Source of the DNA: Spirochaetaceae bacterium
Lineage (GTDB): Bacteria > Spirochaetota > Spirochaetia > Treponematales > Breznakiellaceae
Length of the DNA: 5,373 nt
Assembly (NCBI GenBank): GCA_031265635.1
Contig: JAISCK010000218.1
Coordinates: 1 to 5,373 of the forward strand
Direction: 5' to 3'
The notes beneath the pieces are model-generated. The model had not been told where the DNA came from. It did no database searches and saw only the letters and a program-made list of their open reading frames with translations. Below are positions 1 to 5,373 of this stretch, piece by piece. How positions within the stretch are numbered: the stretch's first letter is position 1; each line of letters opens with the position of its first letter. Both the position numbers and the translations under genes were made by a program.

Positions 1-816
1 GCCAGCGCCCCGTCTCCTGAAGAAGCCCTGGTGGAATGGCGCTTTATCGCGCCGGGCGTTGAGTACGGGAAAGGCAAAATCAGGCGGCCCAGGCTTGAAT
101 ACCATGCCCTTAAAATAGACCTGGACCAAAACGGCCTTTCCATAGTGCTTAATGTCCCAAAAGCCGCGCCCCCGGGAACCATGCCTTCTACCAGGGTCAG
201 TTCCTTTGTCAGGGACTACGGCCTCATCGCGGGAATCAACACCGTTCCTTTCGATCCCGTATCCGCGAGGGAAGGGGAAGAAAGGACCATAGTGGGCATA
301 GTCATAGCCGGGGGAAAGCTCTTTTCCCTTCCCCGTCCCGAATACGACGCCCTGGTTTTTTACACGTCGGGCAGGGCCGCCATAGTAAACCAGGGGAACC
401 TGGGAGAACCCGGAGATATATACGCCGCCGTAGGGGGTTTTCGCAGTATTCTCGAAAACGGCGTACTGCCCGGACGGATTCGCGTTGCCGGACAGGAAAG
501 CCCCGCCGGGCAGGGAAAGCAGGGGCCGCGGCATCCCCGAAGCGCCGCGGGCCTCTCGGCGGACGGCCGCGTCCTCTACCTTCTTGTCATCGACGGCAGA
601 AGGCTGCGCAGCGCCGGGGCAACCGAGGCCGAAACCGGCCTCATATTAAAAGCCCTGGGCGCGGCGGAAGGTCTCAATTTTGACGGCGGAGGCTCAAGCG
701 CCCTGGCCCTTAGTTTCAGCGATAACCGGGTCAGGACGGTAAACGTCCCCATGCACTCAGGTCTCCCCGGCAGGGAAAGGGCCGTTGCCGCCTGCCTGGG
801 CATAGGCGGGCCCTAA
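1..816 (+). CDS. Phosphodiester glycosidase family protein (NAGPA/DUF2233 domain), 5' end missing
   Basis: The reading frame is open from the first base of the window to the TAA at 814-816, so the gene begins upstream. A GTG at 31 could act as a start, but no Shine-Dalgarno sequence precedes it and coding-like codons continue before it. Counting from that GTG, the protein shows the ordered motifs of the phosphodiester glycosidase (NAGPA, formerly DUF2233) family: GINTVPFDP at 68-76, GGFRSILENG at 135-144, RHPRSAAG at 167-174 followed by a strand ending IDGR at 187-190, NFDGGGSS at 216-223, and a closing RERAVAACLGI segment at 248-258. Mammalian members cleave GlcNAc-phosphodiesters; bacterial members are mostly uncharacterised and usually exported. 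The DGGGS motif is the hallmark of the fold and probable active site. A signal peptide would lie in the missing N-terminus, so export cannot be tested here. The family call is strong; the substrate is unknown. The gene ends tail-to-tail with the aminotransferase gene, with the two stop codons overlapping. Confidence 0.88.
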   Translation, partial: ASAPSPEEALVEWRFIAPGVEYGKGKIRRPRLEYHALKIDLDQNGLSIVLNVPKAAPPGTMPSTRVSSFVRDYGLIAGINTVPFDPVSAREGEERTIVGIVIAGGKLFSLPRPEYDALVFYTSGRAAIVNQGNLGEPGDIYAAVGGFRSILENGVLPGRIRVAGQESPAGQGKQGPRHPRSAAGLSADGRVLYLLVIDGRRLRSAGATEAETGLILKALGAAEGLNFDGGGSSALALSFSDNRVRTVNVPMHSGLPGRERAVAACLGIGGP

Positions 817-834
817 CTTTCAAGGTAGGCCCGC
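806..834. terminator. Stop-spanning inverted repeat at convergent gene ends, possible bidirectional terminator
   Basis: GCGGGCCCTAACTT (806-819) faces AAGGTAGGCCCGC (822-834). They pair over nearly their whole length, with one bulged C and one A/G mismatch, leaving a very tight loop around TTCA. The overlapping stop codons of the two convergent genes (TAA 814-816 plus, TAG 815-813 minus) lie in the left arm. Neither strand has a T-run after the stem, so it is not a canonical intrinsic terminator, but no other terminator candidate exists for either gene nearby. Confidence 0.4.
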
Positions 835-2189
835 GCCGCGTCCCCCAGGGTTTTGAATATATCCTGTCTTTTTTCATCATTGTATTCAAGAAGGGTGAAG
901 CGGAAGCCGGGGAGTTCGCTGGCAAAACCCGAAAGGGGAACCACGCAGATGCCTGTCGAAGCCAAAAGCCAGTACACAAAACGCTTGTCAGGGGCGACTT
1001 CGGCGGTTCTCGTTTGTATGAATTCGGCAAGGGCGGGATCTTTTACCGGAAGGGAACGTTCCGCGGAACTCTCCAATGTTTCCCGGTCAAAAATAGCCGT
1101 GGCGTAAAGGGCGCCCCTGGGCTTGATGAGCGTTACGCCCGGTATGCCCTCAAAGGCTTTATGGGCCTCACAGGCCCTCAGATTGAACATTTGGGCCCGC
1201 CGCGCAAGATGGGCCGGATACCGGGAATCGCCCATGATGGGGGCTATGCAAAGCTGGGGAAGCGTCGTGGAACAGACCTCAAGGCGCTTGGAATCCACGA
1301 GGCTCCGTACATAGGCGTCAAAGCGGCGGTCGGCCTTGCGGTTGTATACCTCTACCCAGCCGCAGCGGGCGCCGGGCCAGGGAATCTCCTTGGAAAGTGA
1401 ACGCAGGGCCAGGCCGGGCACATCGCCTGTTACCTGGGAAAGGGCGGCGGTTTTCGCCCCGCCGTAGACTATATTGGCGTAGGTTTCATCACAAATGATA
1501 AAGAGCCCGTAGGTCTTCGCAATGCGGACAAATTCGCGCAGCACCTCCACGGGGTATACCGCGCCGGTAGGATTGTCGGGATTGATAAGAAGTATACCGG
1601 CTATGGAATCATTGTACCTGACCTTGAGTTCCACATCATTCATATCGGGCATCCAGTTCCTGCCCGGATCAAGCCGGTAGGTAAGATGCTCATACCCTGA
1701 ATGGGCAGCTTCCGCTGAGGAAAGGGTTGAATAGGCGGGAGAGGGGCCGAGTACCCTGGCTTCGCGGCGCAAAAAGCCGAAGACTTTGGCGACAGCGTCG
1801 CCGAGGCCGTTAAAAAAAAGCACGTCCGCCGCGCCGATGCGGGCCGGCTCTCCTCTGTCCCCCGGCTGGGCCTTTGGAGGGCGCCCGCTTCCTTCTTCAT
1901 ATTCGCCGCTGATTTTTTCCCGGCTGTTCGCCCTGGCGGCGATAAATTCCCTGGCCTCCACAGCGCCCTCGGTTTCGGAATAGGCGTAGGAAAGATCTTC
2001 CAGAACCTTATCCCTGACTATATCCTTGATCCACTGGGCTACGGGCTCGCCTTTCCGCACCGGATCGCCAATGTTTTCCCACTGTATGGGAATATTCCAC
2101 CGGTCCGAAATTTCCCTGGCAAAGGCGACAATTTCCCTGATTTCATACTTGAGCTTTCCGGCTCCGGGATGCACGATGTTTCTTCTCAT
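813..2189 (-). CDS. PLP-dependent class I/II aminotransferase
   Basis: This 458-residue protein is a fold-type I, pyridoxal-phosphate-dependent aminotransferase, expected to be cytosolic and to transfer an amino group between an amino acid and a 2-oxo acid. Visible hallmarks are a GDPV substrate-loop segment at 41-44, NPDNPTG at 203-209, DETY at 234-237 (Asp to the PLP pyridine nitrogen, Tyr to its O3'), SLSK at 264-267 with K267 as the Schiff-base lysine, R275 in the PGARCGW stretch, and R430 in GFRFTLLE as the likely substrate-carboxylate arginine. All catalytic positions look intact. I chose the ATG at 2189 and not the upstream one at 2243, because AAGGAG at 2195-2200 (minus strand) lies five bases before it and the extra 18 residues do not look like protein of this family. 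Residues about 88-118 are a hydrophilic Gly/Glu/Pro/Arg-rich stretch, longer than I would expect between the N-terminal helices and the DVLFFNGLGDAV segment. The gene follows the ligase gene in the same direction after 77 bases and is probably co-transcribed. Substrate specificity (Asp, Ala, aromatic or other) cannot be read from the sequence. Confidence 0.93.
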   Translation of the reverse strand: MRRNIVHPGAGKLKYEIREIVAFAREISDRWNIPIQWENIGDPVRKGEPVAQWIKDIVRDKVLEDLSYAYSETEGAVEAREFIAARANSREKISGEYEEGSGRPPKAQPGDRGEPARIGAADVLFFNGLGDAVAKVFGFLRREARVLGPSPAYSTLSSAEAAHSGYEHLTYRLDPGRNWMPDMNDVELKVRYNDSIAGILLINPDNPTGAVYPVEVLREFVRIAKTYGLFIICDETYANIVYGGAKTAALSQVTGDVPGLALRSLSKEIPWPGARCGWVEVYNRKADRRFDAYVRSLVDSKRLEVCSTTLPQLCIAPIMGDSRYPAHLARRAQMFNLRACEAHKAFEGIPGVTLIKPRGALYATAIFDRETLESSAERSLPVKDPALAEFIQTRTAEVAPDKRFVYWLLASTGICVVPLSGFASELPGFRFTLLEYNDEKRQDIFKTLGDAARAYLES

Positions 2190-2192
2190 AAA

Positions 2193-2267
2193 GACTCCTT
2201 GGGAGCCGGAAACCTGCGGACAGGCGCCGGACTTGTGAGACAACTCGGTTGGTTTCCAAACAAGTCC
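2193..2267 (-). promoter_or_regulatory. Structured intercistronic leader between ligase and aminotransferase genes
   Basis: The spacer between the ligase stop and the aminotransferase start contains three inverted repeats. In order along the minus-strand transcript they are: an 8-base perfect pair (2260-2267 with 2229-2236) enclosing a small UUGG/CCAA hairpin (2249-2259); a hairpin of CCGG and CCUG arms pairing with CAGG and CCGG (2206-2230, internal loop CG/UUU, tetraloop UCCG); and a 6-bp stem with one G-U pair (2202-2207 with 2193-2198, loop CAA) that covers the ribosome binding site. The second and third share bases 2206-2207, and the first and second share 2229-2230, so neighbouring structures compete. 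No U-run follows the hairpins, so a plain intrinsic terminator is unlikely. Regulatory function is inference only; GC-rich DNA forms such pairs by chance fairly often. Confidence 0.35.
2195..2200 (-). promoter_or_regulatory. Ribosome binding site of the aminotransferase gene
   Basis: On the minus strand AAGGAG precedes the ATG at 2189 by five bases (TCTTT). It is the best Shine-Dalgarno match near any start in the window and decides the start codon in favour of 2189 over 2243. The same bases can pair with the CUCC just upstream, so the site may be partly hidden in the mRNA. Confidence 0.8.
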
Positions 2268-4033
2268 TATGTCTTATACAGGTAGCGCTTTATCTTTTCC
2301 TGGGCGTTTTTTTCAAAGGGCGCGGCCATTATCTCGAATCCTGAAATTTTCTTGTAACCCACAAGGCCGCGGTTTTTCGCTTCTACTTCCTTCTTGATAA
2401 GGCCGTGGACAAATTCAGGCTCAAGCGCCCTGTCCGGATAATCGGCTTTAAGGGCTTCCCAGTTGGGATAAATCGCGGCAAAAACAAGCTCCCCGCCTGA
2501 CTCCCCCCTGCGGCCCATCACAAGAATTTCTCCCACGGCGCGGGAACCTTCAAAGCAGGCTTCGATTTCTTCAGGGTAAATATTTTTGCCGCCTGAACTT
2601 ACGATGAGGCTTTTCTTGCGGCCGCTGATAAAGATAAATCCTTTTTTGTCCACATGGCCGAGATCGCCGGTACGGAGGAAGCCGTCTTCGGTAAAGGTTT
2701 CCCTGGTCGCCTCAGGATTGTTGTAGTAGCCCAGCATCAGAGAAGGAGTTCTGACGGCGATTTCGCCGGTGCCATCTTCGTTCCCGTCAAGTATTTTGAC
2801 CTCGGTATATGTAACAGGAAGGCCCACCGAAAGGTTGTTTTTGTATTTCGGGACATTGACGCTGACCAGGGGGCTGTTTTCGCTGAGGCCGTAGCCGTTT
2901 ACCAGACAGAAGCCCAGGGAATCAAAAAAGTCGGCTGTTTTGGGGTTTAAGGGGCCGCCCCCCGCCACCATGATGCGCACGGTTTCTATGCCTATCTTTT
3001 TCCGCACCGCGTACAGGGCGAACCTGCCAAAAGCGGTAAAACCCAGACGGTTAAAAAACAGGGTAAGGCGGCGGAGGCAGTTTACAAGCCCCCTGGCCGG
3101 AGCGGAAAGCTCCCGCATGCCCTGTTCTATACCGGCCTTTACCTTGTCAAAGAGCAGGGGGACGGCGATAAGAAACGTAACCCGGCCCCTGCGTATATCG
3201 TCCAGCACGACCTTACCCACAAGCCTTTCGATGATGATCACGGGAATACCTACCGAAAGGGGCGAAATAAAGGTACAGGTTGTGGGATAGGTGTGGTGCA
3301 GGGGAAGTACATTGATAAAAACATCCCGGATATTGGGCTGGAGGGAACGTATGGCGCCGTTGGAGTTGGCGATGATGCCCCGGTGTTTGAGGGCGACACC
3401 CTTGGAAAGCCCTGTGGTTCCTGAGGTAAAAATAATCGAAACAGGGTCATCACCGGCAATATCCCCCGCGGCGGGAAGTTTTACGTTTCCGGCGTCCCGC
3501 CCGAACTCCTTGACACTGTCGGGCCCCTCATCGCTTACATACACCAATCGTTCAATATGAATGCCCTTTGCCTCAAGGGACTGGGCAAATTCCCTGTTCC
3601 TCTGGGAACAGAAGAAAACCCTTGGGGCGGCCATCTTGAGAATATTGGCGCACTCCGCCTCGGAACTCATGGCGTCTATGGGCACAATAACCAGCCCCGC
3701 GATCACCGTACCCATCCACGCGATCATCCACTCGGGCCGGTTTTCCGCCCAGAGGGCGACTCTGTCCCCCCTGGAAAGCCCCAGGGCCAGAAGCCCCCGC
3801 GCGACGCGCCGGCACTCGGCGGCGTATTCGGCATAGGTGATGACGGAAAAATCAATCTGCTTTCCGGTCCGGTACAGTATGGCCCTGTTCCCGGCAAATT
3901 TGCTCTCAATATCCTCAAGCCAGGCAATGAAATTCGGATATTCCATATCAGGCCAGTTGGCAATGTACATACTTGGCTTTATCATAAAAATACCATCCCA
4001 AAAACGACCGTTTATGTCCAATATCCCCGGCAT
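2267..4033 (-). CDS. AMP-forming acyl-CoA ligase, long-chain fatty acid type
   Basis: This 588-residue protein belongs to the ANL (adenylate-forming) superfamily. It should activate a carboxylic acid with ATP to an acyl-AMP and then form the CoA thioester; it best fits the long-chain fatty acyl-CoA synthetase branch. Numbered from the ATG at 4033: phosphate-binding loop FTSGTTGLSKGV at 202-213, LPLHHTYP at 243-250, GGGPLNP at 358-364, GYGLSENSP at 380-388, RTGDLG at 454-459 with D457 for ribose binding, GRKK hinge at 471-474, SGGKNIYPEE at 480-489, and a C-terminal QEKIKR at 578-583 in which K580 is the likely catalytic lysine of the adenylation step. Length and motif order indicate a complete enzyme; no signal peptide is seen. 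The start is uncertain. The ATG at 4033 has only GGA very close to it, while the ATG at 3985 (MIKPSMYI) has a GGGATGG stretch at a better distance; residues 1-16 are not recognisable as family sequence, so the shorter form is at least as likely. It is the first gene of a probable two-gene operon with the aminotransferase. Exact acyl chain preference is unknown. Confidence 0.92.
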   Translation of the reverse strand: MPGILDINGRFWDGIFMIKPSMYIANWPDMEYPNFIAWLEDIESKFAGNRAILYRTGKQIDFSVITYAEYAAECRRVARGLLALGLSRGDRVALWAENRPEWMIAWMGTVIAGLVIVPIDAMSSEAECANILKMAAPRVFFCSQRNREFAQSLEAKGIHIERLVYVSDEGPDSVKEFGRDAGNVKLPAAGDIAGDDPVSIIFTSGTTGLSKGVALKHRGIIANSNGAIRSLQPNIRDVFINVLPLHHTYPTTCTFISPLSVGIPVIIIERLVGKVVLDDIRRGRVTFLIAVPLLFDKVKAGIEQGMRELSAPARGLVNCLRRLTLFFNRLGFTAFGRFALYAVRKKIGIETVRIMVAGGGPLNPKTADFFDSLGFCLVNGYGLSENSPLVSVNVPKYKNNLSVGLPVTYTEVKILDGNEDGTGEIAVRTPSLMLGYYNNPEATRETFTEDGFLRTGDLGHVDKKGFIFISGRKKSLIVSSGGKNIYPEEIEACFEGSRAVGEILVMGRRGESGGELVFAAIYPNWEALKADYPDRALEPEFVHGLIKKEVEAKNRGLVGYKKISGFEIMAAPFEKNAQEKIKRYLYKT

Positions 4034-4125
4034 TTTTCCGCGTGGAAGCGCTGTATGGTAAAAAAGTGAATAAGCTGCTACAGTAGCCCTGCCGGGAGCC
4101 GGTTTTCGCGTGTAAGGGGACGTCT
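4034..4125. promoter_or_regulatory. Divergent intergenic region, promoters expected
   Basis: This is the only place in the window where two genes diverge (ligase leftward, membrane protein rightward), so promoters for both are expected here, or as far left as 3986 if the ligase starts at 3985. An A/T-rich patch lies around 4057-4072. I find no convincing pair of -35 and -10 boxes on either strand; the nearest match for the rightward gene is TACAGT at 4079-4084 without a good -35 partner. No clear operator palindrome was found. Confidence 0.35.
4114..4119 (+). promoter_or_regulatory. Ribosome binding site supporting a GTG start
   Basis: AAGGGG lies six bases before the GTG at 4126. The next in-frame ATG, at 4138, would be 18 bases away, too far for this site. 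The GTG is therefore the better start for the membrane protein. Confidence 0.7.
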
Positions 4126-4896
4126 GTGTTTGGTTTTATGCTTAAAAAAACGTTTTTTGATCTGTGGGACAATCTTTTTAAGGCCGCCCTTGTCAATATA
4201 GGCTTTATGCTCTCCCTTGCCTGGCCCCTGGTTCTTCCCTTTCTGTTTGAAAGCGTCCCCGTCCTTTTCTGGGCCGCCCTTGTTTCGGGCGTCATCTGGT
4301 GCTTCGCCTATCTCTCCGCGGCCTCCTGGTCCCTCAAGGCAGTCTCTGATTACGGGAACTTCGGCTTTGGGGACTTTGCCGCGGCCCTTAAAAGCGCTGC
4401 CGTTGACGGCATAATCCCCGGCTGCCTCGCCCTGCTCCTGGTTCTTTCGGGATTATACGGCATACCCTTTTACCTGACCATGGATTCAAAACTAGGCGTC
4501 GTTCCCGCGGCGCTTATCTTCTGGACCCTGGTAGTGATGCTTCTGGCCCTGCAATTTTATTTTCCGGTCCGCAACCGGCTGGGCCGGCAGCCCCTTAAAA
4601 TCCTCAAAAAATGTTTTCTTATTTTTCTTGACAACCCCGGTTTTTCCGTCGCGGTGTTCATTTCGGGCTTTCTCCTGAGCTGCCTTTCCCTTGTGCTGCT
4701 CCTCCTTTTCCCCGGACCCGCGGGCCTGCTCCTCCTCCACGACGAAGCCCTGAGACTCAGGCTCCTTAAATACGACTGGATGGAAGAACATCCGGGGCAG
4801 GACCGTAAAATCCCCTGGGACGCCCTGCTCATTGAAGAACGGGAAAAGACCGGAACCAGGTCGCTTAAAAATTTTATCTTCCCCTGGAAGGATTAG
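4126..4896 (+). CDS. Multi-pass membrane protein, possibly YesL/DUF624-like
   Basis: The 256-residue product is an integral membrane protein with five or six hydrophobic spans at about residues 19-40, 45-64, 95-117, 125-147 and 172-204 (the last long enough for one span plus a re-entrant or second short one). It has no signal peptide cleavage motif. The N-terminal layout (a FFDLWDNLFKAALVNIGF start, two spans, then a polar stretch with an aromatic-rich FGFGDFAAALK segment) resembles the DUF624/YesL family of small bacterial membrane proteins often found near carbohydrate uptake genes, but this is a resemblance of pattern, not a firm assignment. The tail after residue 205 is charged and probably cytoplasmic, ending NFIFPWKD, a motif I associate with spirochaete homologues. 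The GTG start at 4126 is chosen because of the AAGGGG six bases upstream. Lys/Arg-rich loops after the fourth span (RNRLGRQPLKILKK) fit a cytoplasmic loop by the positive-inside rule. It stands alone on the plus strand, divergent from the ligase. Function is unknown. Confidence 0.85.
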   Translation: MFGFMLKKTFFDLWDNLFKAALVNIGFMLSLAWPLVLPFLFESVPVLFWAALVSGVIWCFAYLSAASWSLKAVSDYGNFGFGDFAAALKSAAVDGIIPGCLALLLVLSGLYGIPFYLTMDSKLGVVPAALIFWTLVVMLLALQFYFPVRNRLGRQPLKILKKCFLIFLDNPGFSVAVFISGFLLSCLSLVLLLLFPGPAGLLLLHDEALRLRLLKYDWMEEHPGQDRKIPWDALLIEEREKTGTRSLKNFIFPWKD

Positions 4897-4920
4897 GCAA
4901 GAGCCTGTTCCAAGTCAGGG
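4882..4920. terminator. Weak hairpin across the second convergent junction
   Basis: An inner AGGC/GCCT stem with an AAGA loop (4895-4906) sits inside TGGAA/TTCCA arms (4885-4889, 4908-4912), with an alternative outer pair CCCTG/CAGGG (4882-4886, 4916-4920). The structure covers the TAG of the membrane protein gene and reaches the TGA of the right-hand gene. For the leftward transcript a U-rich stretch follows only about 10-20 bases later (around 4869-4876), so the fit to an intrinsic terminator is poor. Confidence 0.25.
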
Positions 4921-5373
4921 AATAACCGCGGACGCGACCGGCCCCCAGAACCCCGCTTCCCCTTTCCCGTTCTCGTAGCGGCAGCAGACATAGACCGTCT
5001 TGCCTGCATCCCCGGCGTCAAAGACAAGGCGCTCCTTGCGCCGGCGGGTAAAACGGTAGTGTAAAAGGCCCTTGCCGTCTTTGGGGGGCTTCATCAGGTA
5101 GTGCTTCTCAGAGGCGGCCTCTTCCAGCGTAGCGCCGCCGGGGGGCATGATGCCGATATAGATCGCGTAGCCGTAGGCGCTTGCCGGATGCAGGTCCTCT
5201 GTCCCCTCCATCGGCCCCAGGTAGGCCGTCAGCATGTGGGGGCCGCCCGGATACACCAGGACCACCGCCGGTATCCCGCCGGGAGCCGGAAGCCTCGTTT
5301 TGCGGGCAACTTTTTCCTTAAACCCCAGGGCAGCCCAGTCTGTCGCGTCCAAAGGGGGCATTTTGAAATAGCG
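4915..5373 (-). CDS. Uncharacterised protein, C-terminal part, Treponema-type conserved family
   Basis: The frame is open to the right edge of the window (it reads RYFK before the Met at 5361), and no Shine-Dalgarno sequence precedes that ATG, so the gene most likely starts outside and only its C-terminal 153 residues are seen. No enzyme motif is visible. Counting from the Met at 5361, the visible parts are a LDATDWAALGFKEKVARK segment at 4-21, a predicted beta-rich region around AYGYAIYIGIMPPGG at 62-76, and a closing block with FTRRRKERLVFDAGDAG at 103-119, TVYVCCRYENGKGEAG at 121-136 and FWGPVASAVIP at 138-148. I recall similar endings (charged FTRR/KKER, then V-Y-x-C-x-R-Y-E-N, then GPW/FGP and a final AVIP) in uncharacterised proteins of gut Treponema and some Bacteroidetes; the pattern suggests a fibronectin III-like beta sandwich. 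Function is unknown. It converges on the membrane protein gene with 18 bases between stops. Confidence 0.75.
   Translation of the reverse strand, partial: RYFKMPPLDATDWAALGFKEKVARKTRLPAPGGIPAVVLVYPGGPHMLTAYLGPMEGTEDLHPASAYGYAIYIGIMPPGGATLEEAASEKHYLMKPPKDGKGLLHYRFTRRRKERLVFDAGDAGKTVYVCCRYENGKGEAGFWGPVASAVIP

Noticed and set aside
1014..1400. 128-residue plus-strand open frame antisense to the aminotransferase
   Set aside because: It overlaps the conserved C-terminal half of the aminotransferase and shows no motif; long antisense frames are common in GC-rich coding DNA.
2190..2243. N-terminal extension of the aminotransferase from the ATG at 2243
   Set aside because: It has no family-like sequence, and the strong AAGGAG at the proper distance supports the ATG at 2189.
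3557..4069. 170-residue plus-strand open frame antisense to the ligase start
   Set aside because: It is rich in Pro, Gly and Arg with no recognisable domain, and the minus-strand frame here encodes clear acyl-CoA ligase sequence.
3948..4295. 115-residue minus-strand frame across the divergent intergenic region
   Set aside because: It overlaps both the ligase N-terminus and the membrane protein, with low-quality composition and no recognisable domain.
4091..5289. Exact 12-base repeat GCCGGGAGCCGG at 4091-4102 and 5278-5289, with a shorter match near 2201
   Set aside because: One or two shared 12-mers are expected by chance in a GC-rich window of this size; one copy lies within coding sequence and there is no regular spacing.
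1..5373. Search for tRNA/rRNA genes, CRISPR repeats, transposase remnants, terminal inverted repeats and defence or toxin-antitoxin genes
   Set aside because: None seen by eye on either strand; nearly all of the window is accounted for by five ordinary coding regions.

Overview
The window reads as bacterial chromosome with a GC-rich composition (well above half by eye). It holds five protein-coding genes packed with little spacing. Gene content and residue-level resemblance suggest a spirochaete of the Treponema group, probably a gut-associated one. The main reasons are the style of the class I aminotransferase, the small membrane protein ending in a FIFPWK-type tail, and the last gene, whose C-terminus looks like a protein family I associate with gut Treponema. 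This assignment rests on remembered family resemblance, not on a search.

Layout from left to right: (1) the 3' part of a plus-strand gene for a phosphodiester glycosidase (NAGPA/DUF2233 type), cut by the window start; (2) a minus-strand pair, transcribed right to left, consisting of a long-chain acyl-CoA ligase-like AMP-forming enzyme followed after 77 bases by a PLP-dependent class I/II aminotransferase; (3) a short divergent intergenic region; (4) a plus-strand multi-pass membrane protein with a GTG start; (5) a minus-strand gene of unknown function, cut by the window end. Both convergent junctions are extremely tight. The first is a 4-base overlap of stop codons, the second an 18-base gap, and each sits inside an inverted repeat.

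The only likely operon is ligase then aminotransferase. The ligase should activate a carboxylic (probably fatty) acid to its CoA thioester; the aminotransferase should move an amino group between an amino acid and a 2-oxo acid. Nothing in the window shows that they act in one pathway. The 77-base spacer between them is unusually rich in inverted repeats, including one that would cover the aminotransferase ribosome binding site.

I see no RNA gene, mobile element, CRISPR array, toxin-antitoxin pair or defence system here. The most interesting signals are the intercistronic RNA structure, the stop-codon hairpins at the convergent junctions, and the uncharacterised gene at the right edge.
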